The notes: a model not told the origin generated them from the sequence alone. Positions 35,736-49,173 are shown, numbered from the stretch's first letter. The stretch: DNA of 64,000 bases from Conoideocrella luteorostrata (GCA_032433595.1 JASWJB010000100.1:1-64000); one strand, 5' to 3'. A program made the numbers and translations.

Positions 35736-36694
35736 TGTAAGTTCGCACGGGGAGAACAATCTGATGTGGTGATGGTTTCAAAAGAGGATTTGAGTGTTTG
35801 TCCGAAGTAAAGAAGGAAAGACGCTATGAATAAGGACCTGAACGAAGGACAAGAGTCGGAGAGGTTGGAAATGATATCAAATGAAGGAGAAGTTGAGTTC
35901 GGCTCAAAGATTTTAACGAGACGAAAGCGACGTTATGCTCTTAACTTGAGTTCGTGCCTGCTTGCAAGTTGAAGGAAAAGTGCTGGTAGAATGACTCGGG
36001 GGAAGGAGCGCGAATCACTGCTCTTGAGGGCACGGTGGTGGCAGCTGTCAGGACTGGCAACTCATTTGACACTTGCCAACTTACAGTTTGGGGCGCCACT
36101 TCATGGGTATCGGGGTCAACAACACTTTCCTAACCCATGTGGCTTTGATAGAACATTTGACGGAAGAGCGCTTGCTTGGGTGTCGCTAAGAGTTTCCGTA
36201 TCAATACCTGGGCAGGTAGTATGATGCTCGCTCATTGCGGTGTTGATACTATACATGCGAGATCGATGAGACACATAGTGCTCCGTACAAAGCTCGCGAC
36301 ATGGATAGTGAAGCCATGCTATCACCGTGCAAAGCATGTGCCGCTGTACTATCGAACTTCAAGGAGCTTTTGAAATGGTAACTTGCTATTTTGATGAACG
36401 CTCTAAATATAGCACATACGGATGATTCAAACCGCCAATAAACCATGCGATCGTCGACAGGGCTTAGCAGGCGTTCTAATTAGGCAAGAGTACGTACAGC
36501 CCTCACGTGAATTTTGGCGTGACATTTGCTAAAACCCGCACCAGACTTAATTAGCTCCACATATTGCCCCATAAATATCAGGGCACGGAAACCCCATTTT
36601 AGCGACTCCATTTTCCAATTGTGCAAAACTTCTCTAGTCGATTCTGACGCCGTTGTAATCATCACCATCTTTGAGCATCACATCAACAGTCAAG
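35736..36694. other. Divergent promoter region, WSC gene and RPS7
   Basis: No gene supported. The last 200 bp before the RPS7 start should carry its promoter and 5' UTR. Confidence 0.5.
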
Positions 36695-37687
36695 ATGAGC
36701 GCCCCGTCCCTGAACAAGATCGCCCCCAACAGCCCTTCGCGGCAGAACCCCTCTGAGCTTGAGCAGCAGATCGCTCAAGCTCTCTACGATCTCGAGACCA
36801 ACACTGCTGATCTCAAGGTTGCTTTGCGACCTCTGCAGTTCGTCTCTGCCCGCGAGGTGAGCACCTGAAATGAAATAATGAAACTAGACTTCCACCTTGA
36901 GTCGCCTTTCGAGACTCTGTTTCCAAAAGAGCAACTATACAATGGCTACGACGCGCGTCACCTGAAATAAATAAGAAAAGGCGAACCAATAATCACCGGG
37001 TTACGAGAGAAAATAGTTTTGATACTGTAGGACTATTCGTAGTCTTGGAGACCCGAAACATATCATTTTCATCTTCGCTTGGGGACACACGTCGAGCCAG
37101 CGTACAATTGACTTCTTGATGAACAGGACGGGAAGCGGTCCAAGGTTACGTCCTGGAGCTCGCATGCTGACTTTTGGTCTGAATTAGATCGAAGTTGGCC
37201 ACGGCAAGAAGGCTGTTGCCATCTTTGTCCCCGTCCCTTCCCTGCAGGGCTTCCACCGTGTTCAGCAGCGGTAAGTTTGATGTCGCCAAGTTTATCAGGC
37301 ACCAGTCGCTAATAATACACTGTCAGCCTGACCCGTGAGTTGGAGAAGAAGTTCTCTGACCGCCATGTCCTGATCCTCGCCTCGCGCCGCATTTTGCCCC
37401 GCCCCAAGCGATCTGCCCGCTCTCGCAACACCCAGAAGCAGAAGCGTCCCCGTTCCCGCACTCTGACTGCTGTCCACGATGCCATCCTGGCCGATCTCTG
37501 CTTCCCCGTCGAGATTGTTGGCAAGCGCATCCGCACCAAGGAGGACGGCAGCAAGATCCTCAAGGTTGTCCTTGACGAGAAGGAGCGTGTCGGTGTTGAC
37601 TACAGACTCGACACCTACGCCGAGGTCTATCGCCGCCTCACTGGTCGCAGCGTCAACTTCGAGTTCCCTCAGACTACCGCTGAGTAA
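36695..37687 (+). CDS. RPS7: 40S ribosomal protein eS7 (RPS7)
   Basis: Three exons (36695-36856, 37188-37270, 37327-37687) give 201 aa, the usual eS7 length. Component of the small ribosomal subunit. Recognisable blocks: [20 protein letters not shown], then [71 protein letters not shown], and [20 protein letters not shown]. Codon use is strongly biased to C-ending codons, as expected for a highly expressed gene. Intron 1 (331 nt) is by far the longest of the gene, which is common for fungal ribosomal-protein genes. Confidence 0.97.
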
Positions 37688-37933
37688 GGAATTGGACTTT
37701 TAGCATTGGCATGGCAATTTTAGGGGCTTGGAGTGCTTTGGTATTTCATCTGTCACATTTGATGGTTGGTCAAAACAAAAAAGGGGCTTGGCGTCTTATG
37801 AGTAAGGTAGCTTGATAATGATACGGGCTGCCCACATGATTATTTGATCAATTCACTCGACCGCTCTGTGTCGTGCCTATACAACCACTGTTACGGGGTA
37901 TCTTGATCTATTGTGTTTTACGTCTGTACTCTT

Positions 37934-39692
37934 TCAATCGTGACTGATCCGTCCCACACCAAGAACACACCAGTACGCTAGTTCCCTCTTCTCTCTAGCC
38001 TCCTTATCTTTGCCCAGCGTGGTACCCATGTCATGTTGTGCATCCACCTCCCATTCCATTCGCACGAACATCGGTATCTCCAGGATATCCTCATCTTCCT
38101 TCAGAGGGCTGTCGTCAAAACCATGTTCCTCTTTCCCTAATATATTTCGATGCTCTGTCCGTAGTGACGCTGGGACAACCTCCAGCACTATACTGACCCA
38201 GTTGCGGCCTCTTTCCCAGATTTTGGCGGCATCTCCTTGTCCAGCGCCGTCTCCTTTGCGCCCCCGGTCTCTGCCAGCATCCTTGAGAGCATCATCCCAC
38301 ATGTCGATATTCGCGTCTACTTCGAATTCGGGACATAGAACCGTGACCTTGCTGGCGAATCGTCCGGGTGTCGTGTTGGGCGTTGCGAGAGTCACCTTGA
38401 TACTATCAAAAAGTGGATTCTTGAAAGTTAAAATGTATTGATATGGCTTCAACGGTGTCAAAGGAGCTTCTTCATTCGTTGCGGGCCGCCACGTAACGGG
38501 TACTGGCGCGGCAGTTGGTTGCATAGGGCGGATAGCAATAGTAGGTATATAAGACTTGGCCACCAGGCGAATTTTGAATCTGGTCGATGTAACCTTGTTC
38601 TCCGGTTTTGATATAATATGCCGGCAAGCAGGGCAGCGCTTCGAGCGCTTCGTGCGTAGCAGGTAAGGCACCGGCCGCAGTTCATCTTGGAACTGCGCTG
38701 GGAAGAGCTGATTCTCACGCTGCTCGGCAGATGTGGTGGTTCTCCACCCTTCATGCATCAGTTTCTTAACCATGGCCGATTCGTCTAGTTGGGCCAGCTT
38801 CAAGCCTTCTTCCGAGCTCAATGCTTCACGCATGACTTCTGCAGGGCCTTGCTGTAGCCTTCCTGCGTGACCGCGGCTCGTATAGAGAGACATTATTCTC
38901 GACAAAGCCGCTGGAGAGGAGAAGCCCACACTATCGTGCAATGGCATGCCACCGAGTGACGTGTTTGCATCCGCGAGTTGCTCTTGATAAAATGCCTTTA
39001 GACTGGCAAATTGTAGATCTCGATCGACTTGCTCATCTGGCAACGGGGGTTCATCAGGATTCTCCTTCCGCCTCTCCTTGATGTCCTTGATGGTAATCTT
39101 CGGTGTGCCGCCATTGGCCAACTTGCTGAGCTGTGAGTGTATGCCGCTCGGTCGGTCGAATTCGATCCCTATGTCGGTAGAGGACCAGTTGCAATACTGG
39201 CAAAAGAGCGCATAAGGCCCACCATGCGAACTGGGTTGTCCCTCCGGAGCAAGCAAGCTCGCATCTGATGCGGCTTGTAGTGACCCAACTTGAAGAGGCC
39301 CAATGCACACGGGGCATTGATAGCAGCTTCGTGTGCACCTTTCACCATGGGTGTCAGCGCTTCTCCGATCGTGGAGTACAAGGGCCGAGACAATACCTGT
39401 TGCCTTCACTACGAAGATTGCTGCTAGGAACCTCGAACAAGCAGTTTGGGCAGTAATAAGTGACGATCTCCTCTGTTACACATCTTGGGCAACGTATCTG
39501 CTGACAATCCTCGCAGTATAGCAGGTATTCGAGCGGGTACAAACTGTAGCTTGAGCGCGGGGCACGGGGATCGAAGTTTCGGTCGTCATCGTCGTCCAAG
39601 TCCTCACTTCCAGAGTCGTTGTTGGCGCGCTCCGCGGCAGATTGATCCGAACATGGACATTGAATGTAGGTGTATGGAGTTGAGCGCGCCAT
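37934..39692 (-). CDS. ro-2: Dynactin p62 subunit (DCTN4 / ro-2)
   Basis: Two exons (39692-39397, 39338-37934) with a 58-nt intron give 566 aa. Pointed-end subunit of dynactin, the dynein cofactor. The N-terminus has the LIM/RING-like zinc-binding cysteines: YCEDCQQIRCPRCVTEE, YYCPNCLFEVP, CTRSCYQCPVC and FCQYCNWSS. SSNLRSEGNRC is the typical p62 link. A later pair, RCPACRHIISKPENKVTSTR, leads into the C-terminal beta-rich domain, which extends to GRISHD. The gene lies tail to tail with RPS7, with 246 bp between the stops. Confidence 0.94.
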
Positions 39693-42443
39693 TTTTGACA
39701 CTCATCTCTGGCAATGATTTGGCAAATGAGGATCAGCTACGAAATCATCACCATTTTCGTCTTTGGATGCCACACGGTGTAGAGCTTGGCAGATTGACCG
39801 ACCACGGGGTCCTTTCTACCTCTCACCAAATAGAGCTCGGGACTGGTTACTCCGCAGAGGTGAGCCGAAGCGGGCCGCGGTGACGCTCGGTGAGTGGTCT
39901 ATCAGGTGACTGTGCCTGTTCTTTAGCAACTAACATCCCCCACGCCCAATATCATATCCACCTTTGACCTAGTCCCATGAGGGCGAAAATTGAGATCTCG
40001 ATCTCACCTGGTCCTTGTTGCCATGGTTTCATGACTTTCAGATGATGTTTGATGGAAATTTGATATTTTAAACGAGGATTTCGTGGCTGTTCATTCAATA
40101 TCCTGCCGTGGCCATGGATGCGCTTAGCGGCTGGAGCAGGCCCCCGTCAAACTGACGAGAACCGTGAGGAGGACGGAGCAAGTACCAATGCAATTTTGCG
40201 GAGTACATCCTTGAGATATCGACACTGGCTGACTGGCTTCCTACTCACGAAAGCTCGCGTCGTCAATGGTCACTAGTCGGCTTGAAAGAAGAAACTATTA
40301 CTCCGTACTTCGTACTCCGTACTCCCCACGGAGTACAGGAATGGCTTGTCATTGTTTAGCATTTGCATGCTGCCCATTTCGATCGGGGTCTGAGATGCGC
40401 ATCGTTGAAGAGTTTCTTCTACTGTCACACCGCAACAATATCATGGGACAATTTTATGCGTGAATATGCTGGCCAGCTCAATCCGCCAATGCCTGTTTGT
40501 CTTAGTTGTTTAGGAGAAAAGCCCAGATTGCAGTCGCATAACGACGGCAGACCCCCCCAATAACATAGCGACTATGGGGCACTCCGTACTCCGTATACTG
40601 CCATCAATTGCAGAGTTGAAGAAGTAAAATGCTAAGCTTCTACTTGCTCGATGGGCTGCGATGACTATGATATCGTATGAGTTGCTACAGCACGGAGTAC
40701 AGAGAACGGACTCTACCATACATCAGGTATACGAGCAAAAACTACTCCGTAATAGATCTCCGTCATTCAAACAGCTCCTGCTCTTTTGGTACCCTCATTG
40801 TCTCAAAAAGGGATGTGGTACGGTTGTCTCTGAGGTAGAACAAGTGAAGGAGGAAAACAGTGTCTCTGGTTCCAGCGCATCGCCGCGCCACAAGTCAACG
40901 TGGCGTGGCATAGGAAATGATGTCTCTCGCCTAGTTTAGCGCTGGTCAATCAAATAAAAACTCCATACGGAGTACTTAAGCGATGTGGCTCTCTCGCTGT
41001 TGGCCTGTCTGGGTTGGGGCTAGGTGGTCGGCCGGGGTGTTGGCTAGTGGCCAGCCAGCTAATAACCCATATCACCCGTGCAGACGCAGGAGAATTTACG
41101 AAAGGCGCTTGAGGCTTTGATGGAGACTGGAAATGCCATCGCGCCCCGTAGTGCCGTCAAAATGCTGGACATGCCCTGAAAGAGGGGCATTACATTATGG
41201 TAGTCGCATCCAAGAACCTGGGCCGGCGCAAGGGCAGGGATGGTAATTAGTCTTCTCGTCATTTATTACGCAAAAGGAAGCGCTTCGAAGCTTGATTGAG
41301 CCCACGAACTCATTCAGCCGTGAGGCACAGAGATCAAAACCGGTTATCTATTGCTTCCGGCGTTCATGCATATGCGTAGCGCGACGAAAGAGCAAGGAAA
41401 CAAGACGTTCGAACGCCAAACTACTTGCTTCGGGCCGGTGCCATGACGAAGGACAGGCCGCCATTGCATGCCTCCTATGCCTTTATCATGCCGATGCGAT
41501 AGACAATAATCCTTGCATCGCCTGAATGCCATAACGCAGCGACCGCCCTAATTATCGCTGGGCCCGGAACTCTTCATTTAGCGCCGAACAGCTCATCAGA
41601 CAAGAGGCCTGCTCCATGTCTGCCCCTGTTATCTGCACAAGGTGTTTGATGTGGACCGCCTTTTGCAGTCGCGGAACGTGCATCATCGGCACCTCAGACT
41701 CCTCCTGTCTGGCTGAGAAAGATTCAAGCAGGAATTGACGTCAGATATTCTTGCTTCTCTTGCAGGAAAAGGGACAATTCAGCACGCTGCGTCGCGGAAT
41801 CTTGTTTGCCAGCTCATACTAGCGGCACGAGGCGCTGCGTTCCTGCTCCGAGTGTCTCTGATCTGGAGTTCGGCATTGGTGGAGATGGGCTCATCATTAT
41901 CTCTCAGCTACTCGTTTTACGCTAAGACAGCGTGGGCCAATGCTTCAGACGGCTTGCATGGGATGGGCAGCCCATCTTTGCTTGCCCTTGATGGTGACAG
42001 CGAATTCCGGCTACTGAGATGTCTACGTGCAGATCGTGTTGGCACGACCTTTGCTTAATTTGAGCCAGGCTCTGGGGGAGTTAGCTTGAGCATGGAGAGT
42101 ATGGTTGTCATAAAGGTGGCTAGCCCTGCCGACTCCATTTGAAATTGGCCGGGGTTGGTAGTTCTCGCCTTTCCAGCTCGTCTCTTCAAGCATTGCTCTC
42201 ATCGTTCTAGCGAGATCGAGGAGACCAGACGGGGATCGATTAATTCCCTGAAAGACAATTGGGAAGAGAACGGATCATCGTATCTAAGAGTGGGAACCAG
42301 AGTCATGGCGGCGTGTTGGGAAGCTGTCATGAACCAAGTCTCCCAATAACTTGCCACCTCGCTCATTTGCGTCTGAATTTGTTGCATTCTACGTTCCTGA
42401 CGATCCGTCGTCACCAATGCACCTATCGGAACGAAACAACACC
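39693..42443. other. Largest gene-free stretch, motif-rich
   Basis: About 2.75 kb without a supported gene. It has the densest set of TACTCCGTA/TACGGAGTA copies in the window (40299, 40313, 40587, 40743, 40966, and a near copy at 40327). ORFs such as 41735-42058 look non-coding. Confidence 0.55.
40299..40335. promoter_or_regulatory. TACTCCGTA motif cluster
   Basis: Exact copies at 40299-40307 and 40313-40321, with an inverted near-copy CACGGAGTA at 40327-40335, make an imperfect palindrome. A regulatory role is speculative. Confidence 0.35.
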
Positions 42444-45218
42444 ATGTCGTTGCTTCAATCTTCACGAACGGCCGTCTCGAAGCCAAGCAGCCGCCTCAGC
42501 CGTCGAACCTATGGCTCAAGTACATATCTCGATGCCACCAGCAGCCTCGTGACTTCAACATCAAATCTGAGTTTAAAGAAATGGGATGGAGCGAAACGCA
42601 TTTGCACAAGCTGGGGCAATCTGGAAAAGGTAAACTTGACGCATAAAACTTCTTACGTTTTGTTTCCATACTTTACTACCACGTTGTCATATGCCCAGCG
42701 CTGTATCTCAAGATGGGCTAACATTACTATAGGATCCTGAACTTTCAATGCGTAACGGTAATTGCTTAGTGTATCTCCACGACTACAACGACGACCAAAA
42801 GAGACGACATCCTGAACGTACTGTGGCGTTCAAACTGCCCTTTTCACTCCTCCTTGCGACCAAGTGTTGTGCTCTCATAGAGAGGTGCCAAGTCAATTTC
42901 TCCACCGATGTTGGATCTAGACCACCACGCGGGCCCAGCGAGATTCAGAAATGGTGTCGTTCCAATCCAAAACAGACGGTCGAGCTTTTCATCCCGGCGC
43001 CTCAAAACGCGAACGAAAGACAAATTCGTCGTCATCAACTATTGATGAGAAACTTTTTCGCTTGGGTACTAAGGAGGTCGCTAGTTGGAGAGACTCTTGG
43101 AGATGCATTGGTTGGTTTGCTCGAATGCATGCATGAATTTCGGTCTGGTGAAGCTATCGACAATGTTGCGGATCTCAGTCATTTTCTAGATGAAGAAGGC
43201 TACCTGTGTCTTGCTGGCCAGCCAGATCATGCCTTGGCAATTCTACGCCTGGCTGAGACATTTCACCTGAAGGACTTATATCTACAGGCTTTGACTCATT
43301 GTGTTGGGATGAGCGATATGCTTCCCCGCAAGCTGGAGTTTCAGGTGAGTTATGATGGATCGCTGATGTGTCATTGCATGGCTTTGACTTTCATTTTTCG
43401 TACCGGCATCAAGAGGCTGACGTGGCTCTCCTTATGCAGCATGTGAGCTTGGCAACTCGAAACCTCATTCACGAGTCTGAGGATGCGTTGACCTCGCGTC
43501 TCAAGAAGACTTCAGATATGCTTGATAACTTCCTGGACGAAGAGCTCTCAGAGGCATATATGGGCATTTCTGATGGCATTCGCGCTCATCTGGAGCGTTT
43601 TCGAAGTTTTCTATTGTCCTACTACAGCACCAAGTTAGGTTACTACCCACCACGGCTGTTTGATGGGCCGGTTTGCCGTTCCATGGCTCTGGATTTCGAG
43701 GCCTTGTACAACCTTCTGGTCGATGAAGGATATAGCTCAGCCGAGGCAATGCCCTCTGTTGCGGCTGGTGGTATGTGTACTCTGCAACTAGTTCAATCTT
43801 TCGACTCGAGGAATGACTTCGAGCCCATGAAACATCCCATGCCGAAACTGCCCCATCAAGACCAGGAGGCTCGGTCCAGACGATTGTCATGGCTTCCGCG
43901 GAGTGCTAAGCAACGCGCTGACGAGCGTCAATTGGGCCATGTAGCTCTGGTTAATGCGTCGAATTGGAACGGGAACGTCTTTCAAAACAGCCTCGTGAAG
44001 GCATATAGAAAGTTTGAAGAGGAATGCGCAATTTCAGCCAGGAAGGCAGATAGAAATGAAAGGACGAGCTTGGTGGACGGACGCAAAGTGCGTTGGATCC
44101 TGATATACGCGGTGCATCAGACCCTTCGGAACGCTACGCAGCGACCGCCAAGTGTACAGGATGACTCAAAAGCGAGCTACGTCGTTTCCATTGCGAGAGA
44201 CACAGGCGTTCCTTGGCAGGACAACAAATGTCCCCGGCCGTTGCAGCGCAGCCGGACTGAGCCGGTACTTAGTCGCCTCATTGAGCGACCTGAACTTGAC
44301 CACCCCCGCCCTACAATTGGAAAGCTGGAAATTAAGCCTGATATTGACTATTTTGCCTTGACACACAAGGAGAGCGCGTCTCCCTCAGTTCATCCGAGAC
44401 GAGCCTCTCTTCCCGCCCTTGATAGCCAAACGGTATTGCCCCGTACGGACTCTTTTAGGGAGGCGTTGAGTCGCAGTGCCAATATTCGCCGATCACTGCG
44501 CAAGCTTAAACACGGTGCGCCTAACCCAGCACCCCTAGCAGTTTCCACTGCGAAGCCGCAATACCACGAGATAGTGGTACATGGCTACGGAAATGGCACA
44601 AATGATGTTCACATGAAGTCGAACGTGGTGACTGCCTCGGGGAGACCGAGTTTACTTGCCAACCGAAGCGGTTCCACCGTCTCGGAGACCGGATCAAGCA
44701 ATATTAGCATTGTGCCGAGCCTTGCCAGCATGGTTGACACGGTGGATTCATCGCTCAACTCGCCTATTTTGCCGGAGTCGCCTCTAGAAATGTCAATGAA
44801 GGGTCGTGGTGGGAGCCATCTGGACTCCAGCGCCGTTGTATACTGCCCCAGTCCAACCGACTCGAGCGCCAGGAAGTCAAACTCGTTCAAGCGACGGTCT
44901 ATGGGCTCTGCAATGGATGGCTACAACTACGCTACCAAAGCATTTGGCCAGTTTGTCGACCAAGAACGTCGTGGTGTGTTTGCATCTGGCCGCCACGGCT
45001 CCTTGGATCTCAAGCGCACGGGATCGGTCTCTCAGAGCCGATCTATGACATTTCCCATACGAGAAGATGACATTCACGAGGAGCCGTATATCCTAACTAA
45101 TGACTCGGGTGATTGGACTGCCATGCAGGCTTTCCTCGATGGGAAAGTGCCCGATAAGGTCCGCGGGGGCAGCATGGACGCCTATGCCGACTTGGGGGGA
45201 TTGACTGAAGCCGGGTAA
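42444..45218 (+). CDS. Conserved ascomycete protein, DUF8004-type
   Basis: Three exons (42444-42629, 42733-43344, 43440-45218) give 858 aa. The N-terminal 60 residues are Ser-rich. Then NCLVYLHDYNDD and the region up to about residue 270 form a conserved fold, including PVCRSMALDFEALYNLLVDE further on. GRKVRWILIYAVHQTLRNAT (about residue 490) is the hallmark block of this Pezizomycotina family. The C-terminal third is low in complexity and rich in Ser/Arg (likely phosphorylated). No enzymatic motif or membrane segment seen. The function is unknown; the DUF label is from memory of the family. Confidence 0.82.
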
Positions 45219-45883
45219 GGAATGAGCTGTCGTTGTGGTGTATGGAGAAGGGGGGAAGGGAGCCGCGCAAGTGGAGGGCGAACCTCCGGATCCCCTTCAC
45301 CGTCGCCTCGGTGTTAATAATACGGCTACACAATTCTTTTCGATAAGAAATTTTTATTGTATCACCCATTTTACGCTTCTGGGAGCGCCGTTGAATGGTT
45401 CCTGTCTTTAATGTTTCATATTTTTCTTCATGTCACGGACGATACCCACCACATGCCACGCATGATTCATTTACAGCTGCGCAAGTCAGCGCGGGACATC
45501 TTATGCAGATCTCCAATAATCCATGGAGGACATACACATTTTTAGTCGAAATGCAATACTTTTATTATCTTGCGATTACCTCTTGACAATACGTCTTGTG
45601 AGCAAATATGTCGCGAGAAGCCAACTTCACCAACGCGGCGAGCCACGTCAAAAATCGAATAGATCCAATTAACCGTAAAACAAGCCGGGGGTATTTTGTG
45701 TATACAAATATTACTCATAATCATCACATCCTCCTCACCCCAGACACGTACCCTTTGCAAAGCCGAGATTTTGTCTCTGCTGGGGTTAATATTATACAGT
45801 ATGTCTGTTTTTGAAGTGTACTATATTTTGGCTGAATCCTCTAATCGCCATTGTAGAAAGTGTGCGAGCGGTTTTGTTGTCTC
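45219..45883. other. Intergenic region between convergent genes
   Basis: No gene seen; AT-rich. Confidence 0.5.
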
Positions 45884-46794
45884 TCATTCAACTTTAACAT
45901 GAGTGGCGTCCTCCAAACCGTCCAGGATTTCGGCGCCCATAGTCCAAATCATGTAGGTTGGGCCAATGAGCCACAAACCGCTGTCAAGTACGTGCCGTAT
46001 TAGTAAAGATTGACACTTCCCCCCAGCCTTGTTCGGGTCATAAGGAAACACGTACTTGGGGATAATCCAGAGGAAGATGAGACTAATTAGATCGTTGTGG
46101 CCTATGTTGCCAAAGCCAGAGAAGTACTCATTCATCCCTGTCGCGTGGCGGGCACGCAGCATTAGCAAGCACGGCGCAAACCTGTAACCCCATTCTTCCA
46201 TTTTCTTTTTCCGTTTTTTTTCTTCTTGGGTTAATTCCATCGAGGCAAGGGCCAGGATCACTCACAATAAAGAACCGTCTTGCTCAGTGTCATGACAGCC
46301 GCACTAAATGCAATCATCAGCGCCCATGCGCCGACCCTCCCGGCCAGGACCTTGTTCCCATTCGCGGAGACCTCGCTGCGCGAATACCACAGCCACAGAT
46401 AGGCCAAGTACATGACGGTCTCGACGACGTTCAGGAAGCCCTGGGCAGCCGTGAAGCCGTTCTTTTCGTGGACCGCCTTCCAGCCGTACACGTAGTCGAC
46501 CTCGCCGTAGAGCTTGTAGGGGGTCCAGAAGGGCCAGTGCGCGAAGCCGCCCTCCATGGTGTGCGGGCGGCCGAGGACGTAGCATGTGTCCCAGATGACG
46601 AGCGGGAGGGAGACGGCGAACCAGGCGAGGACGATGGAGGATGGCGCATGTTGGAAGGCGCTGGGTTTGCTGGAGCGATGGGCAGCGCGGGGGGCCGACG
46701 TGATGGTCTTGCGCTTGGTGGTGCGGGAGGGCGTCGGCGGCGAGGAGTCGGGCCCGAGGCTGTCGGCGCGGGAGGAGGCGCGCGTGCTGACCAT
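45884..46794 (-). CDS. Polytopic membrane protein of unknown function
   Basis: Three exons (46794-46266, 46137-46056, 45980-45884) give 235 aa. I chose the ATG at 46794 because the upstream in-frame text is repetitive His/Pro/Ser. Four to five hydrophobic helices are visible: SIVLAWFAVSLPLVIWDTCY, FLNVVETVMYLAYLWLWY, WALMIAFSAAVMTLSKTVLY, LISLIFLWIIP and LWLIGPTYMIWTMG. Conserved-looking loop motifs are GEVDYVYGWKA and YFSGFGNIGHND. Splicing across the second intron (GTACGT...GACAG) joins WIIPN to GLWLIGPTYM, which reads as a natural helix pair. I recognise this as a widespread fungal family, possibly with an EBP/EXPERA-like fold, but I cannot give a function. Confidence 0.75.
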
Positions 46795-48007
46795 GATGCA
46801 GTGGGATGGGATGGGATAAGATGATATGAGATGGGACGGGACGAGACGAGGTTGGCGATGTGTGGGAGGAGAGCGAGCGGGCGAGGTTGGGATGTGGTAG
46901 TTGATGCTGCGGCGCGAGGTTGTCGATGTACCAACCAACTGGTAGTCACGGAGTAACTATGTAAGAGGTGAATTGGGCGCGAGGAGGGGGCATCTGGTTT
47001 GTTTACATTTACAGCACGGAGTAGCTATGCGGCATCCGGGATGCTAATCGAGCCGAGTGGAGTTTTGGCTGGGAAATGCAACGATGCGGACTGCGGAGGA
47101 TGGATTGGATGGACGGGGAAAAGGATGGGCGGAAAGGGGAGCAGATTGACGAGCTAACAGCTCCGTTAGTAGCTTATTCTACGGAGTAACGACGAGCGTT
47201 TTGCTCTCCGGTGCGCTAGGAAACGACGCAGACGGGATTGCTGGTCCCATTTGGATGCTGACCATCCCATCCCATTCAGGCGCCATGTTGTTGGTTGGGC
47301 TGAGTTGCGTCGGAGAGGGGAGAGAGGAGGCGGAGGAGCCGGGTGGACGATGACGATGACGATGCATATCTGGCCGTCCCATCACAGACGCCAATCTATG
47401 GAGTAAATCCGCTGCTCGGTCCGGATGCGATCATAGCACTAACTAATTATTTAACTACTCCATGCTCCCTCCTCCATAGCATACCCATTTTGCCCCATCT
47501 TGGCTATGTCCGCCCCAGTCTATAATTTTAGCACTGGCTGGCCGGCTCGCCGGTCCTCCGTTGTGCTGACAATGGGGCACAAAGATTGCGGGGAGCTGGC
47601 TGGCCCTTACTTAAATCGATGGGGAATGACGGTATTACATACGTTGCTGCTGTGCTCGTGCTCGTACTTGTGTTTCTGTTGTGCTGCGCAATACGGAGCA
47701 CAGAGTGCAACGCCGGGCTGGCTGGTACAAAGAAGAATGGGTTACGGATGCCACGGAACAGTCAATTGGCTGGATTCGATGCTCATCACGAGGCAAGTGG
47801 CCTGCATTTGATCTGATGAATGGTGGCGGGCGCAGTTCACGAACCAAGTTCCCCCAGCCAAGGAAGCACAAGCTGCATCTGTCCCAAGAGATGCTGATGC
47901 TGGGTTCCACAGCAAAGATGCCAAGATAGCCATCGTATTGTGCGCTGCATGGTGGACATCTCCTAGAAAGCTACAGCACGTCGTACAACATAACCAGCGA
48001 GCAGCAA
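46795..48007. other. Gene-free stretch
   Basis: GC-rich next to the membrane-protein start, then no gene. A TACGGAGTA copy lies at 47180. Confidence 0.5.
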
Positions 48008-49173
48008 TCACGGGGAAAACGTCTCGCCTCCGTTTTCAAGATACTCCCTCTCCTCCTGCGTAGGCTCCCTCCCCAGCGCCATATTCCGGTGCGGATACCT
48101 CCCAAACCGCCTAATAATATCCGCGTGCATCTGCTCAAACCCCAAGTTTTTCCGCGCAAGCTCCGTCGCGGCCTCTGCATTTGCCCGCACAACTTGGAGC
48201 GCCCTGGCGCGGTACTCGTCAGCCTCGCTGGAACCGCTGACCTGCTCGCCGCGAGCTAAGCTCTCGACATCGGCTGCGGACCGTCTGAATCCCTCGAGGG
48301 CTATTTCGTGATCACCCATCTCTTCCGAGTGCATCAGTGGCATGTAGAACCAGGGGCGGTAAGCGAACTGCCATCGTATCTGGGGGGTTTGGTCGGGAAT
48401 CCCTCGTTGGATGGCTGCGTGGGCGATATCTCGCGCAAGGGGATCGAATTCAGTGAACACAATGGCTGCGGAGGTGCCCCTGTAGCAATTGCGTGGGAGC
48501 TGGTCGAGAAGCAGGAGCAGTCTCATCCAGTCACATGGATCAGCGGGCTGGACGGCATCGATAAGGGACGAGCCGGACTTTAGATTGATCTTCCTGAGCG
48601 CTTCAAGGGTTGGTAGGAATCGCTCCCTTTTCAATGGAATTAACGACAGCCAAAAAGAAATAAAAACAAATGAAAAAACAAAAAAACAAAAATGGTGAGC
48701 CTGTATGGAGTAAAAGTGTGGAATTGTCACTTACACGCAAACCTTGTCGAGGGCTTCGCCGCCGGCGAACCACCGCGAGAGATGTTCTTGTCTGACGTGG
48801 ATACTGGATTCGGGCTTTGCGTCGGGAAACCAGAACTCTTGGATTTCATGGAGCAGCGACGGTGTAATGAGCGATTTGAGAACTGCGTCCTTTTTCTCTT
48901 GAGATGGTGGTTTGGCGACAGCGGCTTTTGTGAACGCCCCGCTTGATGATGTGAAGAGTCTGGTCTGAAATGGCAGCGACGGATGATGAGTGGTGGCAGC
49001 AGTGGGTGGGCAAAAGGGCACACGCTTGGCTGATTGAGTCGTGCGGGCGCAGTATTTCACTGGGTTTATTAGCAGCAGTTTGAATGACAGAGTCTGCCGG
49101 AGGCAATCGACGAACCTGGTGGCTCAATTGGTGTCCTGGGGAGACGTAGGACTGCTCTAGAAGATTTGATCAT
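48008..49173 (-). CDS. DUF924 family protein, probably mitochondrial
   Basis: Three exons (49173-49116, 49059-48735, 48626-48008) give 333 aa. The first exon is inferred: it supplies the only ATG (MIKSSRAVLRLPRTP), and its splice restores the frame, where otherwise the ORF would begin at a GTG. The N-terminus is basic, free of acidic residues and reaches RLFTSSSGAF, the look of a cleaved mitochondrial presequence. The DUF924 core follows: EIQEFWFPDAKPESS, RWFAGGEALD, LLLLLDQLPRNCYRG, then FYMPLMHSEEMGDHE and, near the end, FGRYPHRNMALGREPT. The family has a TPR-like helical fold and no established activity. Confidence 0.85.

Noticed and set aside
46431..46949. 172-codon minus-strand ORF rich in Pro, Ser and Arg
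   Set aside because: Alternative frame of the GC-rich first exon of the polytopic membrane protein.
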